This document shows, piece by piece, positions 12,801-25,176 of a stretch of DNA of 64,000 nt. Within the stretch, counting starts at the first letter, position 1. Each line of letters starts with the position of its first letter. Location of the stretch: NCBI GenBank assembly GCA_964017155.1, contig OZ024865.1:45102696-45166695 (forward strand), in the 5' to 3' direction. This stretch comes from Oasisia sp. SBJ-2009. Lineage: Eukaryota; Annelida; Polychaeta; Sabellida; Siboglinidae. A program made the position numbers and the translations under genes. The notes beneath the pieces were generated by a model. It had not been told where the DNA came from. It did no database searches and saw nothing but the letters and a program-made list of their open reading frames with translations.

Positions 12801-12960
12801 TTTTTTTTTTTTTTTTAACTAATGTAGATATTTCATGTCATGTTTTAACGAGTTTTAACTTTGGGTATCTTTCTATGATTTCTTGTAACAGCGCCTTCGA
12901 ACAAGGTAACTTGGATTAATGGTGCTATATAAATGCTTATATTATTATTGTTATTATTAA
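12790..12960 (+). mobile_element. SINE/LINE-like 3' tail after a poly-T run
   Basis: A run of about 22 T is followed by about 150 bp ending GTGCTATATAAATGCTTATA and a TTATTATTATT tail, the usual look of retroposon 3' ends in animals. Only the tail is visible and the family is not identified. Confidence 0.4.
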
Positions 12961-13925
12961 ATTAAGGCCAATATACTTGTCGCCAGGTAGGGCCGTGAGG
13001 TAAATCACGCACAGCTGAAACAGACAACACCTCTGTTATCCTAGCATATTACGGCCATATACTTGGCGCCAGTCAATGAGGTAAATCACGCACAGCTGAA
13101 ACAGACGACACCTCTGTTATCCTAGCATATTACGGCCATATACGTGGCGCCAGTCAATGAAGTAAATCACGCACAGCTGAAACAGACGACACCTCTGTTA
13201 TCCTAGCATATTACGGCCATATACTTGACGCCGGGCAATGAGGTAAAACACGCACAGCTGAAACAGACGACACCTCTGTTATCCTAGCATATTACGGCCG
13301 TATACATGGCGCCAGGCAATGAGGTAAATCACGCACAGCTGAAACAGACGACACCTCTGTTATCCTAGCATATTATGGCCATATACTTGACGCCGGGCAA
13401 TGAGGTAAAACACGCACAGCTGAAACAGACGACACCTCTGTTATCCTAGCATATTACGGCCATATACTTGGCGCCAAGCAATGAGGTAAATCACGCACAG
13501 CTGAAACAGACGACACCTCTGTTATCCTAGCATATTACGGCCATATACTTGGCGCCAGGCAATGAGGTAAATCACGCACAGCTGAAACAGACGACACCTC
13601 TGTTAACCTAGCATGTGACGGCCATATACATGGCGCCAGGCAATGAGGTAAATCACGCACAGCTGAAACAGACGACACCTCTGTTTTCCTAGCATATTAC
13701 GGCCATATACATGGCGCCAGGCAATGAGGTAAATCACGCACAGCTGAAACAGACGACACCTCTGTTATCCTAGCATATTACGGCCATATACATGGCGCCA
13801 GGCAATGAGGTAAATCACGCACAGCTGAAAAAGATGACACCTCTGTTATCCTAGCATATTACGGCCATAAACATGGCGTCAGGCAATGAGGTAAATCACG
13901 CACAGCCGAAACAGACGACACGTCT
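12961..13925 (+). repeat. Satellite array, 81-bp monomer, about 12 copies
   Basis: The word ACGGCCATAT recurs at 13051, 13132, 13213 and 13294, so the period is 81 bp. Each monomer reads through TTGGCGCCAGGCAATGAGG, AATCACGCACAGCTGAAACA and CCTCTGTTATCCTAGC. The first and last copies are most diverged, as expected for array edges. Direct tandem copies with no separate spacers, so not CRISPR-like. Lone ancestral-looking units lie upstream at 12.0-12.8 kb. Confidence 0.95.
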
Positions 13926-14290
13926 GAAAGTACATCGGCGTACGTCGCGCGTAAAAATATAAACCAAATGCATATAAATGAAAAAGTGCAAACGAGACAT
14001 CCTGCTAATCCCGGTGTGTAAAATAAAAACGAAGTGAACAGGACACTGAAAAGCGCAAGAGAGAGGGTCCAAAATAGCGCCCACTAAACGGAGTGGGAGA
14101 ATGCGCGAGGCAGAGAAACGGCCCTTGTTCAGCCGTAGGCAGGGACCGAAGCAGTGTAACTGACCTCCGCTTGATGACGCCCAAGGGGCATGTAGTGGAA
14201 GCAAGGGAAAAAAGGTGTGTGTGTGTGTGTGTGTACACGGACGTGTCCAGGAGTTAACATGGGCGTACTAACGTATACACAGGTATATAC

Positions 14291-14357
<67 letters not shown>

Positions 14358-14439
14358 ACATACATACACATACACAAACATATATATATATACATATACA
14401 CACACATACACACACGCCTGCACAGACACAGCGAAACAT

Positions 14440-14485
<46 letters not shown>

Positions 14486-15234
14486 ATATACATAGACACA
14501 CATATGCATACACACATGTAGACCCCGAGTCTATACTCAGCAGAGCCAGCAGCACAGCGTGGGACAACCGCATATACATCCGGGGCGCCCCCGGACGACG
14601 CAGCCTGCGGCTGTAGACTTTACCACCCGCCAGGAGTAATTAAACCGTATCTCTAAGGCAGGGTCCCCGCGGCGAACTTCAAACGGTAATTAACCCGTCG
14701 TCAAATAGCGCTAACCAGCCGGCGCCTGGACAGCGTCGGACACCCCAGTGTCCTCGACCGATAGGACCCAACCGTACACAGCCCGACATTCAAAAGCTGC
14801 GATCGTGCCCAGGACAAGACAAAAATAGTTGTGTAAACAAAACGTAAACTTTCAAAGGGACGTGAGGATATGTTAGCGTCACCTAGATTACATCTCACCG
14901 GCACTGAGGCAACAAGCAATCAACACCTCTTTTACCGATGCAACCGTAGCTAAAGTGACTCGCACGAAGAAGAAACGATGGCAGCAAACACCCACCGGTG
15001 TGTCAACTCACGCGAAAATCATTATACAACGAGCAAAGCATACTACTACAGCTGGATTGTGTCGCAAAAAAGAAATAAACATACGTGACGTGGAGGGAGT
15101 TCCGCAGAGCAAACGTCCAATTAACAGCACATATCTCAGATCAACCACGAAATGTATGTGATGATCGCAGAGTGGATTCCCGCAGAGTTACAACACCGCG
15201 CTGTATAGTCAATGAAGACAGCGGGATGAAAATG
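13926..15234. other. Unclassified insert with microsatellites
   Basis: Continues the GC-richer insert. Holds (GT)n at 14216-14233, (TA)n at about 14282-14354 and 14443-14470, with CA-rich spacers. No gene recognised. Confidence 0.6.
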
Positions 15235-15480
15235 TCGTTAAAACCAACAGAGGTACCGACAAACCCTGTTGCCAAGTCAACGAATACAGCGGAACTGCCG
15301 GTTCGAGGTCACCGGCTAGGTGGCTGTCACACTGCCCTCTCCTGCCCGGGGCTGGGCGACGGGAAACGTTGACCTTAGGTGGCCTCCATTCGTTTCGTGT
15401 GCCTAGCTTCATTCAGGGCTTGCCTCAAAATTATATTGCATCCCCCTGGACACAATACAGTTTTTGCGATCTCACAAAAT
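15235..15480 (+). repeat. Dispersed repeat shared with 22490-22740 (opposite strand)
   Basis: Matches the reverse complement of 22490-22740, including AACGAATACAGCGGAACTGC and ATTATATTGCATCCC. It is the right edge of the GC-richer insert here and the left edge of the similar insert at 22 kb, suggesting both inserts share a source. Confidence 0.7.
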
Positions 15481-15489
15481 GTATGATTA

Positions 15490-16840
15490 CCTGAAACAGT
15501 ACAATCTCACCTTGATCACAGTCTGTTACAAAATACATCATACACCAGTTTGTAGGATGGAACCGCAAATATCAGCAGCAGTCGATATGTGGACTTTGCG
15601 CTGACTAGATAATAGTAACTTCCTTGTAATAAACATTTAACGGAACGGTCGTTTGATCTCCTACAAAGCAACCACAGAGTTGTCTGAAGGTGGACATCTG
15701 AACACAACACATTATACATGCGGGGTAAATAGAAATGGATGTAGTACGTGATCTTCGACGATACATACAACTTCCAACAAATTAGCTAGTGGAAGCGGCA
15801 AAAACGGCAGGCATAGTTTGTGATTCACTTGAATGAAGTACTCTGATTCTAAAAAAACAACTATAAAAACAGTCGTGTATCAAGTTCGTGGTGTGTCGTG
15901 ATTTAACCTTTTTCACGTCGGCGTCACTCCGCAGAAGAACCACATAATGTTTGCAAGTCAGCCAAAGGTTCATTTTATCAGAAACCAACAGACAAAAAAA
16001 AAACAATGCAGGCTGGTCAGACAAAGTTCAGCTCAAGAAAGACATGTAAAACCATGTGTTGTAGTTAAGGGCAAAATGAGAATGTTTCGTGTTTGAATAT
16101 GTTTAACTGTTTTTGTCTGTTTCGTCTGACATTTCTAACGTTCGTGTGTTGGCGGTTTGCTTACGTAAACGATTGATTGGTTTATGATACACTGCACCGT
16201 TACCTGACTTGCTAATGCAGGGAAGAACCTACAGAGACATATGCAACAATTCAGAATACACGTCGTCGAACCAAATCTGATGCATACAGACAGTTCGCTC
16301 TCACGCAAAACATTCACATAAACATATTCACAGACAACCCGCTGTCGAACACAACTACACACATTCATATAATACGCTCGCTCACACAACACTTACCTTC
16401 GGCTGCACATAGGGGAAGTAGGGCCATGTCAGTACATTTAAGATGAAACACGCTGTAGATAATGCACTGTGTTTGCGCAAAGAGGGTGATATTTAGCTTT
16501 CAGAATGAGCAATCATATTACTTCGTTGTTAGTTAATTAGTTAGTTGCCTTTTTGCGGACATGCACCAAGGTACGGGGCATAGCCGCACATTGTGTGCGG
16601 TTATGTCCCAGGAATGGCAAAGCAACAGCTGGTTTGACAGAGCTGAGTATTAACTGCTATACTAATATGTATGTGTATGTGTAGGCTACATGCGCGTAAA
16701 TTACTTTAAAAAACTTACAAGAAACATCAGAGAACACCAATCAACGGTTTCAAATGTTCATATATACGTCCACGTCATTTGCCATCTTGGTTATTTATGT
16801 CTGTGAACATTGATCAATTAAGCTTTATTTATTTAACGGA
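15490..16840 (+). repeat. R1 repeat, copy 3
   Basis: Collinear with the copy at 4295-5700, including the upstream extension and the foldback element (about 16420-16570). Confidence 0.7.
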
Positions 16841-17520
16841 CGTAATGATACGCAACATGATCAATGTGAGGCCAACACGATATAGCCTATTGCACATTGA
16901 TGAAGCAATGAATTATATAAAATAAATGTGTGATAGTATTAAATAATCATATAATAATCATCACATATTATCTCACAGCAACATTGCCTATAATATGTGT
17001 GGTAAGCATCTGAAGTATCTAAATATGAATGTAAGTAGACTACGTAATATCATAGGCACCGAAGCTACTGCATCTAGCGCCAGCAACGCAATGATATATT
17101 TTGCCACAACTTCTATCTTACTATGAAATAAGTAAATGCATGTGATGGCCATTTTACTAAAATGCGAAGTATTGTAATGTCCTCCATAAACTAACATATT
17201 CAATGAAGTATGAAACAAACCAACTTATCTACAAAGCATATGACAACAAGAAGAGAAGAAAATTCCATGAAACATGTCACTTACCGGGCAGACAACGCCT
17301 TCAGCTGTGTCCTGTGGTGCAACACACACGGGAGTCAGAGGACTCATCACAAACATTACACATCAAGGTATTCACACAATTGTATTATTTTGTTCTTTGT
17401 AACGTCAACGTCATCGTCCATCTTGTTTTAAATTATGCATCGACGTTTAGTAATAGACAATTGTGAACAGTCATCCAAAACCCATTTACCTAAAACACAT
17501 AATTTATCAAACACTCTGCT
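16835..17520 (+). repeat. R2 repeat, copy 2
   Basis: Same layout as 5695-6360 and carries the relic gene 5' end described separately. Confidence 0.7.
17069..17335 (-). pseudogene. Relic of a gene 5' end (signal-peptide exon and first exon)
   Basis: On the minus strand the start codon position (17105-17107) is GTG instead of ATG, followed by AKYIIALLALDAV, the best-preserved relic signal peptide and closest to gene E. The donor is degraded. The matching non-coding first exon ends at 17285 with GTCTGCCCG then GTAAGTG. No module exons are found downstream, so it cannot make a family protein. Confidence 0.65.
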
Positions 17521-17699
17521 CCGTATGACCACTGATGTAAAACATATCATTCGTTAAACAGAGGGCATGTACCATATATGTAGCCGGATTAATTTATCTA
17601 ACTACTGCAAGATGCACTGACTGCCAATAGTACAACTATGATAAATGAATATTCTTCTACTAGCGCACGAAGCCCTGGCCGGCCGCGCACAACGATACA

Positions 17700-19500
17700 T
17701 CTCCCATTGTGTAGGCCAGCACCAGACAACTATACCGCTGCGCTCGAGTGAATACAGTGAATCGGGTGTCTTAAGTGCATGACGCTAGTGAGTGACAGCT
17801 CACTCCTGTGGTTGCGTCAACACTGTGGAACTTGCTGTCACACCGTGTCGGCAATATAATAGTGGACCAGTTAAACATTGCAAAGTCCTGTAGAATTGTT
17901 TTATCGGCATTGTTTTTTTTAATAAAGGGCAGCCATGCTAGATCAATGAGGAAAGTAAGAGAAACATGACTAGGTGGATGCCCCGATCAGTTTTGAATGT
18001 AATGGCCATTATTTGAAGGTCACGAACTCACCTGAGTCTTAATTTAGGTGTTTATTTTACTGATGAAATAAATTCTCAGGGAGTCGATCTCAACATAGCA
18101 GTAGCGATTTTACGATCAGGGCACTTATTGGCTGATATATAAGGTGTTAAACTTTGTACTTAAACATAGATGCATAGGATATTGCAACACAAAAATTGGA
18201 TTATCTAGAAATATGTTTTATTGTATGCACAAGTTGTTTGCTTAACCACTAATGCCAGGTTAACCTGTTTTGAAAACCATGCAATACAGTACCGGCAAAA
18301 GGTCTTGGGAACATCAAGAAACATTGACGCTGACCTGTTTCATGTTCTGAGCAAACTCCTATATTTATGTTTTCAAGTGTGTCAATTATTTCTTGATGTG
18401 ATGATATTGCATTCCTGAGAATACTGTTAACAATAAACAATAAATTAACAGTTATATAAATATTTCAATTTGAAACATGACACATATCAGTTTTGTTGCT
18501 GTTCCCATGACTTTTTGTCGGAACTGTACATGTCAATATACAACACGTCCATCTTGTATTAAATGATGCATCGACGTTTAGTAATAGACAATTGTGATCA
18601 GTCATCCAAAATCCATTTACGTAAACACATAATTGATCAGCACTTTGCGCCACATGACCACTGATGTTAAATATAGCATTCGAAAAATAAAATACATGGC
18701 ATGTATCAAATATATGTAACCGGAGTAAAATTACATCGTTAATGTTTGTGATTAATCCTCTAACTACTGCAAGCTGCACTGGCTGCCAATGGCACAACTA
18801 AGATAAATGAATATTCTTGTGCTCACGCATCAAGCCCTGGCTGGCAGCCTACAACATCGCCCATTGTGTAGGCCAGCACCACACAACAATACCGCCGGGC
18901 AAGAGTGAACACAGTCAGTCGCGTGTCTTAAGTGCATGATGGGAGTGGGTGACAGCTTACTCCAGTGACTGCTTCAACACTGTGGAACTTGCTGTGTCGG
19001 AAATCTAATAGTGGACCAGTCAAACATTGAAAATTCCTCTAGAATGTTTTTATTGGCATTGTTTTTTAATTGCGAGCATCCATGCTAGATTAGTTACCCA
19101 TAGGATGAGGAAAATGAATAGGGTGGATGCCGTAATCAGTTGTGAATATATAGGTCATTTGGAAGGTCACGAACTCAACTGGGTCATAATTTCGGTTTTT
19201 ATTTTCTTGACAAATTAAAATATACATGTGTAGATATCTACACAGCAGTAACGATTGTTCATCCAGGACACTATTTGGCTGAGATATAAGGTGATAGACG
19301 TTGTCACGACATAGAGATGCATAGGATAATGCAACACATAAATGTGATTATCTCGAAATGTGTTTTATTGTATGTAAATATTATTTGCATATCTATTATT
19401 GCCAGGTTAAACTGTTTTAAAAACCATACAATACAGTATACTCCTGCACATACTAGTACACATAACTTCGTTCGTAAAAATGATATCGATGCAAAATAAC
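17700..19500 (+). repeat. R3 repeats, copies at 17700-18420 and 18850-19500
   Basis: Two head-to-tail R3 units joined by about 430 bp that repeats 7240-7680. The second unit is the one mirrored by 52700-53265 in the right arm. Confidence 0.65.
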
Positions 19501-19739
19501 TAGCCAACATGTGGGAAAATTACTTAAGAAATGAGTTAACAACCGCAGAATAACATTCTGCATAACAACAGGCCAACTCTCTGATGTTCTGACGACTGAT
19601 AATGTTCAAATCCACACAATTCTTACTATATTGATCGTTCGTAGGATAACAACAAAGTTGTGCGTGACGACGTCTCCGATTTTAAAATTGAAAGTCATAT
19701 TGAAGGTAAACTTCAGACAAAAAAATTGTGTTTTCTATT

Positions 19740-21211
19740 ATTTGGCATCTGGTTTAGTTCATACTTAATAGGCCGCACAAACGCAGTAAAGATACGCAGC
19801 AAAGTTGCATCTGCTCCGGTGATTACTCAACATGGTGTTCCACAGGGCTCGGTCGTAGGTCCACTACTATTTAACATTTACTTTTTACCTATTACGGACA
19901 TTTTCGATCGCCACCAGATCCGCTATCATATATACGCAGACGACACTCAATTGTACACTGAGTGCCCGTCATCGAGTCACGCTAATGCACAACGAAAAAT
20001 CGAGGAATGCGTGAGTGATATTAGACAGTGGCTGGATTACAACCATCTTCTTCTGAACTAGGCGAAGATCGAAGCAATCGTTTTTCGTTCCTCCGTTGTC
20101 CACTCGCCTTCTTCGTTGTCCACCATCTGTGTATGTGGGACATCTATATCACTGTCGCTAACTGTTCGTGATATAGGCGTTTTACTTGATAGCCGACTTG
20201 ACATGTCAGCTCAAGTATCGAACGTCTGCCGTGCTGCATACTCACATTTCGTATTGCCAAAATACGAACAAGCCTGACAACTGCAGCATGCAAGACTCTC
20301 GTCCACGCCCTCGTCACATCACGGCTAGACTACGGAAACGCAGTCCTGTATGGCATCTCCGACAGCCTCTTGCACCGCCTTGAGATGGTGCAGCGCTCGG
20401 CAGCCAGAGTTGTGCTGCGACTCAGGCGCTATGACCGGCGAAGCATGACGGCCGCATTGCAACAACTCCACTGGTTGCCCGTGAAGTATCGCATCGAGTA
20501 CAAGATACTCGTCATTGTGTTTCGCGCCCTACACGAGCGGACGCCGGCGTACATTGCCTCGCTGATCACACCGTACGTGCCGCGTCGCGCCCTGCGATCT
20601 GCAGACCACCCGTTGCTAGTGGTTCCTCGGCACAACCTCGAACGTTATGGACGCCGCTCATTCTCTCGTGCAGGACCAACTCTTTGGAACGCACTACCTG
20701 AGAACTTGCGTTCTACAGTGTGCATGAACAAGTTTAAAACACACCTTAAGACTTACTATTTCAAGATTGCTTTTAATGTCTAGTTTGTCTACACCTTTCA
20801 CCCTTTTATATTTTTATTTATTTACTCATTTACTCTTAATTAGCTCAACCAGCATGTCATTTTAATTATTTATTAATTAATAGTTTACAAATTAACATAT
20901 ATTTGAGTTTTTATAATTACAATTGACACAACTAGTATATTGCTGTAGTCATTTGTTAATAATTAAGTACTATGTATATTATTATATATTTATTTATTCT
21001 GCTACATTATTTATTTACTTATTTACGCTTAATTAGCTCAACCAGCATGTCATTTTAATTATTTATTAATTAATAGTTTACAAATTAACATATATTTGGG
21101 TTTATATAATTACAATTGACACAACTATTATATTGCGTTAGTCATTTGTTAGTAATTAAGTACTATGTATATTATTATATATTTATTTATTCTGCAACTT
21201 TATATACATAT

Positions 21212-21247
<36 letters not shown>

Positions 21248-21481
21248 ATTTTCTTGACTACATTGACATATGATATAGACTACAACAATGCCATCTCTGT
21301 TTAATTTGTATTTCTCTTGTAGTTATGTACAACACTGATTTAGACAAACGTACTCATATGTTTTACTTGTACTTTTATCTTATTTATTTCTTAGGATGTT
21401 TTACTGTTGTAAACACTACCGAACAGAGTTTGTACTTTGGATTTTAGTGTCTAAATAAAGTGTATTATTATTATTATTATT
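19740..21481 (+). mobile_element. CR1/L2-like LINE, 3' part, dead (left arm)
   Basis: The reading frame shows RT blocks WFSSYL, GVPQGSVVGPLLF and the catalytic YADD (YADDTQLY), then a C-terminal part with LHWLPVKYRIEYKILV and GPTLWNALPE typical of CR1/L2-type elements. An in-frame TAG after YNHLLLN and a frameshift near 20250 break it. The 3' end is an ATT-repeat tail at about 21461-21481. Within the 3' part about 190 bp are tandemly duplicated (about 20816-21115), unlike the right-arm copy. It has a mirror copy at 50934-52460, so it was there before the arms formed. Confidence 0.85.
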
Positions 21482-22000
21482 TGTATCTACTTTATCATAT
21501 TTTCGCACAGAAACATATACCTTTTGATTATCACATGAATTGTCTGTCGTAAACTTTCAATTTACACGTAACCGTAACGGGTGAAAAATAAGATAAGTTC
21601 GTATACATTTGTGTGTCACCTATATGGCACACATGCGTTGCCAACCGTCGTCAGTGCCAGACTTCAACGTTTTGGTAAGCCATAGTTTGATCTGGACTCT
21701 TTTTCAACTCTTCAGTAAGGCATAGCTTGATCTGGAGATGTTACCCCAATCAGAGAGGCTATGGAAGTTCACACAGCACACACCAACTGTCAGGCACAGA
21801 TATGGCTGCCGGCAGACGAGGTGCATGTATATAGTCATCCCTTGTCCCACCAACACCATTATATAAACGACAGAGTCAGACTGCTCGAAAGCTGTCTGGA
21901 CAAGACCACCTCCTATTCCCGATGCGTGTTTAGATATGCTCATCTGTAGAAGCAACTCGAAGTTCAGAAAGGTCCGACGAAAAGAACGTCAACTTAAAGT
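21482..22000 (-). other. Distal 3' flank of gene A, mirrored in right arm
   Basis: Matches 50400-50930 in inverted orientation and 2890-3300. No gene seen. Confidence 0.55.
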
Positions 22001-24985
22001 GAAAAAGGCAACAGTTTGGTGTTATGCACCTAAACGAGTTTACACAAGCTAATCATTTGCATCTACAATCAAATTTTTCACATCAGTGGTTTCCTCAGAA
22101 GGTAGTCTTCAAGTGGGAAAATCTAGCTAAATCACCGACACCATGAAAGGGCTCATCTTGGTTCTTACAACCAATCACAACCCAGCTTCTATCTGCACTT
22201 TGGAAAAGTGATACGTCGCGGAGTCGTCTGTTGGTTCAGCTGTCATAACAGAGAGCCAAGCGGTTCGCCAAAAGTGCCTTACGCGTCGGTTTACAACAAA
22301 ATCGCGACAGCAATATGCCACACGGTTCCTCATACGCTTGTAGCAACAGTAAAGTGCAAGACAGTATCAGTAAGCTGTCTTTTTGTTACCCTTTGAATTG
22401 ACCAGAACTGAAACAGTGGTTCAGTTGATTCATTTAAGTGTTATTATAATATAATAATATTTTATTTACGCCACATCCATAATTGGTTATGGCGCTTCAC
22501 AAAAACGATATTGTGTCCAGAGGGATGCAATATAATTTTGAGGCCAGCCCTGAATGAAGCCAGGCATACGATACGAATGTAGGACTCCTAAGGTCACCGT
22601 CGGCCGTCGCCGAGCCCGAGCCCGAGCCTGAGCCCGAGCCCGAGGCGCAGCCATCTGGCCGGTGACCTCGAACGAGCAGTTCCGCTGTATTCGTTGACAA
22701 TGCAACAGGGTATTTTGGGTACCTATGTTGGTTTTAACGACATTTCCCGCCCGCCCTCCCTGTTCCTCGACTAGTGTGTCCGTTTTACATGTTTGGTGCT
22801 ACATTGTGTGTTCGTGTCTTCCGTGTGCACTTGTGTTTACACATACGGCGACTATTTGTATATGTCTGCACTTTAATGCGTTCCTCGTTAAGTGGTGGCT
22901 TGATGGGGTTGAGTTACCCCTATTTTCAGCTACTGCTTCCGTCTTACACGCTTGTCGTTATCTCCCTGGATGTTTCTATATCCCCTACCGTTGTTATTTG
23001 TGTACGCTTGTGCGCCATCACTCACGAATAGGCCGTATAAAGTTTTTACTTATTTGACGCTTTTCCCTGCATTCGTTATATACACGAGGTTTGGCAATTT
23101 GCCTTTCTTCCGCTGGATGTTCTGCGGAGTGTACAGGGTTTTTAGTGCGGGTACTCGTTAGAGTACGGGGGGGGGGTTGTTTCCCCCTTTACGGTTTCTG
23201 TCAATGTATACATTCGCTTAACGCATGTGTTTCTGTCGATACACTATTATGCAATATATTGTATCAGTATACATGCAAGCAGCTGATTGTACGATAGGCT
23301 TTTTGTTGTACTTGGATGCTTATCATTTACCATAACACTGTATGTCTTTCAAGGTACAATCAGCCGGGCGCACACGTCAAGTTAGCGCCAGGCAATCCAG
23401 TTGTAAATAAAATATCTAGATTGCCATATTACCATTACAAGGTATTTTGTGTCTTATTGATCTACCGTAAACAGAACCAGGCCCAGCTGTAGTTTATTAG
23501 GGAATATTAGGGCACACCTACGAACGGGAAGGGCGCAGGCACGAAAAATACTGCTATTTAAAATACAATAAGAAGAATACTACCCACACATAATATTTCA
23601 AAATAAATAATGAATATATAGGTGTCTATATAATTAACTAAGTGACCTATCAGTATTACAAAGAACCCATACAAATTTCATAACAACAATAGTGATAAAT
23701 TAAGGTAAAGGTAATAAATAATTAAAATGGTAAACTAATTACGAGGTAACTATAATTTTCTTTCAGCACATACACACATTATGCATAAGAAAATATTATT
23801 GAAGCTATATATTTTTCTACTCATGAATTATATTTCCACCACCAGCAACGACAAGACATTGTATTAATTATCGGGACAATAAATCACTAAAATTTAAACA
23901 GAATATGAATATAATATGGGAAATACATGGTGGTAGAAAAAGAAGGTTTTGGTGCAGTTAAACATTATAACATTATATGTTATTGTTTAGTTATTATTGT
24001 AAATAAAACTTCGTTTATATAATAATAGCTTGCAGTACACGCGGGATGTTTATAGAAATATTCTTAAAATAAACAATGTGACATCATCGAACAACACGTA
24101 ATTTCCATACCTCTTTTATGACTACCTGGGTAATAGACAATGATTTTTTTAAATATTACCTGTGGGCATCTATTTTAATAACATTATATTGTGAAGTGCC
24201 ACAAACAAATATGGATTTGGCGCTATATGAAATAAAAAATTATAATTATATTATAAGCAAACTTAACATTTTCTGAAGATCTTGGTAATGATAATAATTA
24301 ATTATTACTATATTACTTGATTAATTAAACTATTTCGCGCGTGCGAATGCAGTAAATAAAGTTTATAAATATTCGCAGTCTCCGAGGTCGAAGAGCCTGA
24401 GTTGCCGTTGGGATCTACGATCGAGTTGCTTTTGTGAATTTTCTTCGTTAGAGGAATGCAAGTGATTTTATTTTATAGCATAATGTATGTATATGTATGT
24501 AAGACAAGTGAGGAGAAGTTTGGCGGCTGCTGGCGGTCGTTTTCAAAGTTAGGTCGGACAGTAGGCCTACATGTTATTGTTGACACCAGTCGATGCCGTC
24601 TCTGGACTGGTTGTTTCTCTTCTCGTCATTTCAATTTCCCTTGGGTCTTCACCACTATGGACATCTGGTATGTCTGACAGCACAAGCCTTTGTCTTTGTG
24701 GCTGAAATCTATATCCAGCCACTTCTGAATCCGTGCTATTTCCGTCAGACGAAGAATCAGAAAATCATCCGTATTATTTACGCTCTTTTGTGAGCGCAAA
24801 GTCACAGCGCCACCCGACGGAGTTGCCAAGAAGTAGTTCGACAACCACTGGCCTATCAGTGGCGGGTTCTCCGATACGTCACTGTTTTTCTAAAATGGAG
24901 TTATCCATAGACTTTCTATTCTATGTGTTAGTTTTTCTTAGCTCTATTAGGTCAATATCACCAAACCGTAGCAATGTTTTCCCCT
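22000..24985. repeat. 3-kb block present only in the left arm
   Basis: Right-arm sequence is continuous across the matching point (near 50.4 kb). The block includes the shared repeat at 22490-22740, a GC-richer part to 23280, the 83-bp element, an AT-rich part with a retroposon-like tail around 24185-24245 (GGCGCTATATGAAATAAA), and 24370-24985 with no recognised content. Confidence 0.65.
23282..23364. repeat. 83-bp element with 11-bp inverted ends, copy 2
   Basis: Same ends and length as 10387-10469. Lies at the right end of the GC-richer part of the 22-25 kb block. Confidence 0.6.
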
Positions 24986-25176
24986 TTAACGTACGTCTGC
25001 GGATGTGATGGGGTGGACTGCTGCAAACCAGCTGGTCAATATACTCGTATGCAGGTGGATATGACATGCCATTCCCCAATTGCTCTACATAGAAGGCTAT
25101 ACACATCACTCAGATGCATATATAATGCATGTGGGAACATTAGAGTGAAACGACCAGGTTTTCAAGCCTATTTCAA

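Larger units (their letters stand above)
7980..19080. repeat. 11-kb block present only in the left palindrome arm
   Basis: Right-arm sequence mirrors the left up to about 7.98 kb and then jumps to about 19.08 kb, both points lying inside R3 copies. The extra block carries R4, an R1 foldback, a compositionally different 5-kb insert with the 81-bp array, and a second R1-R2-R3 set. Unequal recombination between R3 copies would explain the gain or loss. Confidence 0.7.

Noticed and set aside
12961..13925. CRISPR-like regular repeats
   Set aside because: Whole 81-bp units repeat without unique spacers, in a eukaryotic context; it is a satellite.
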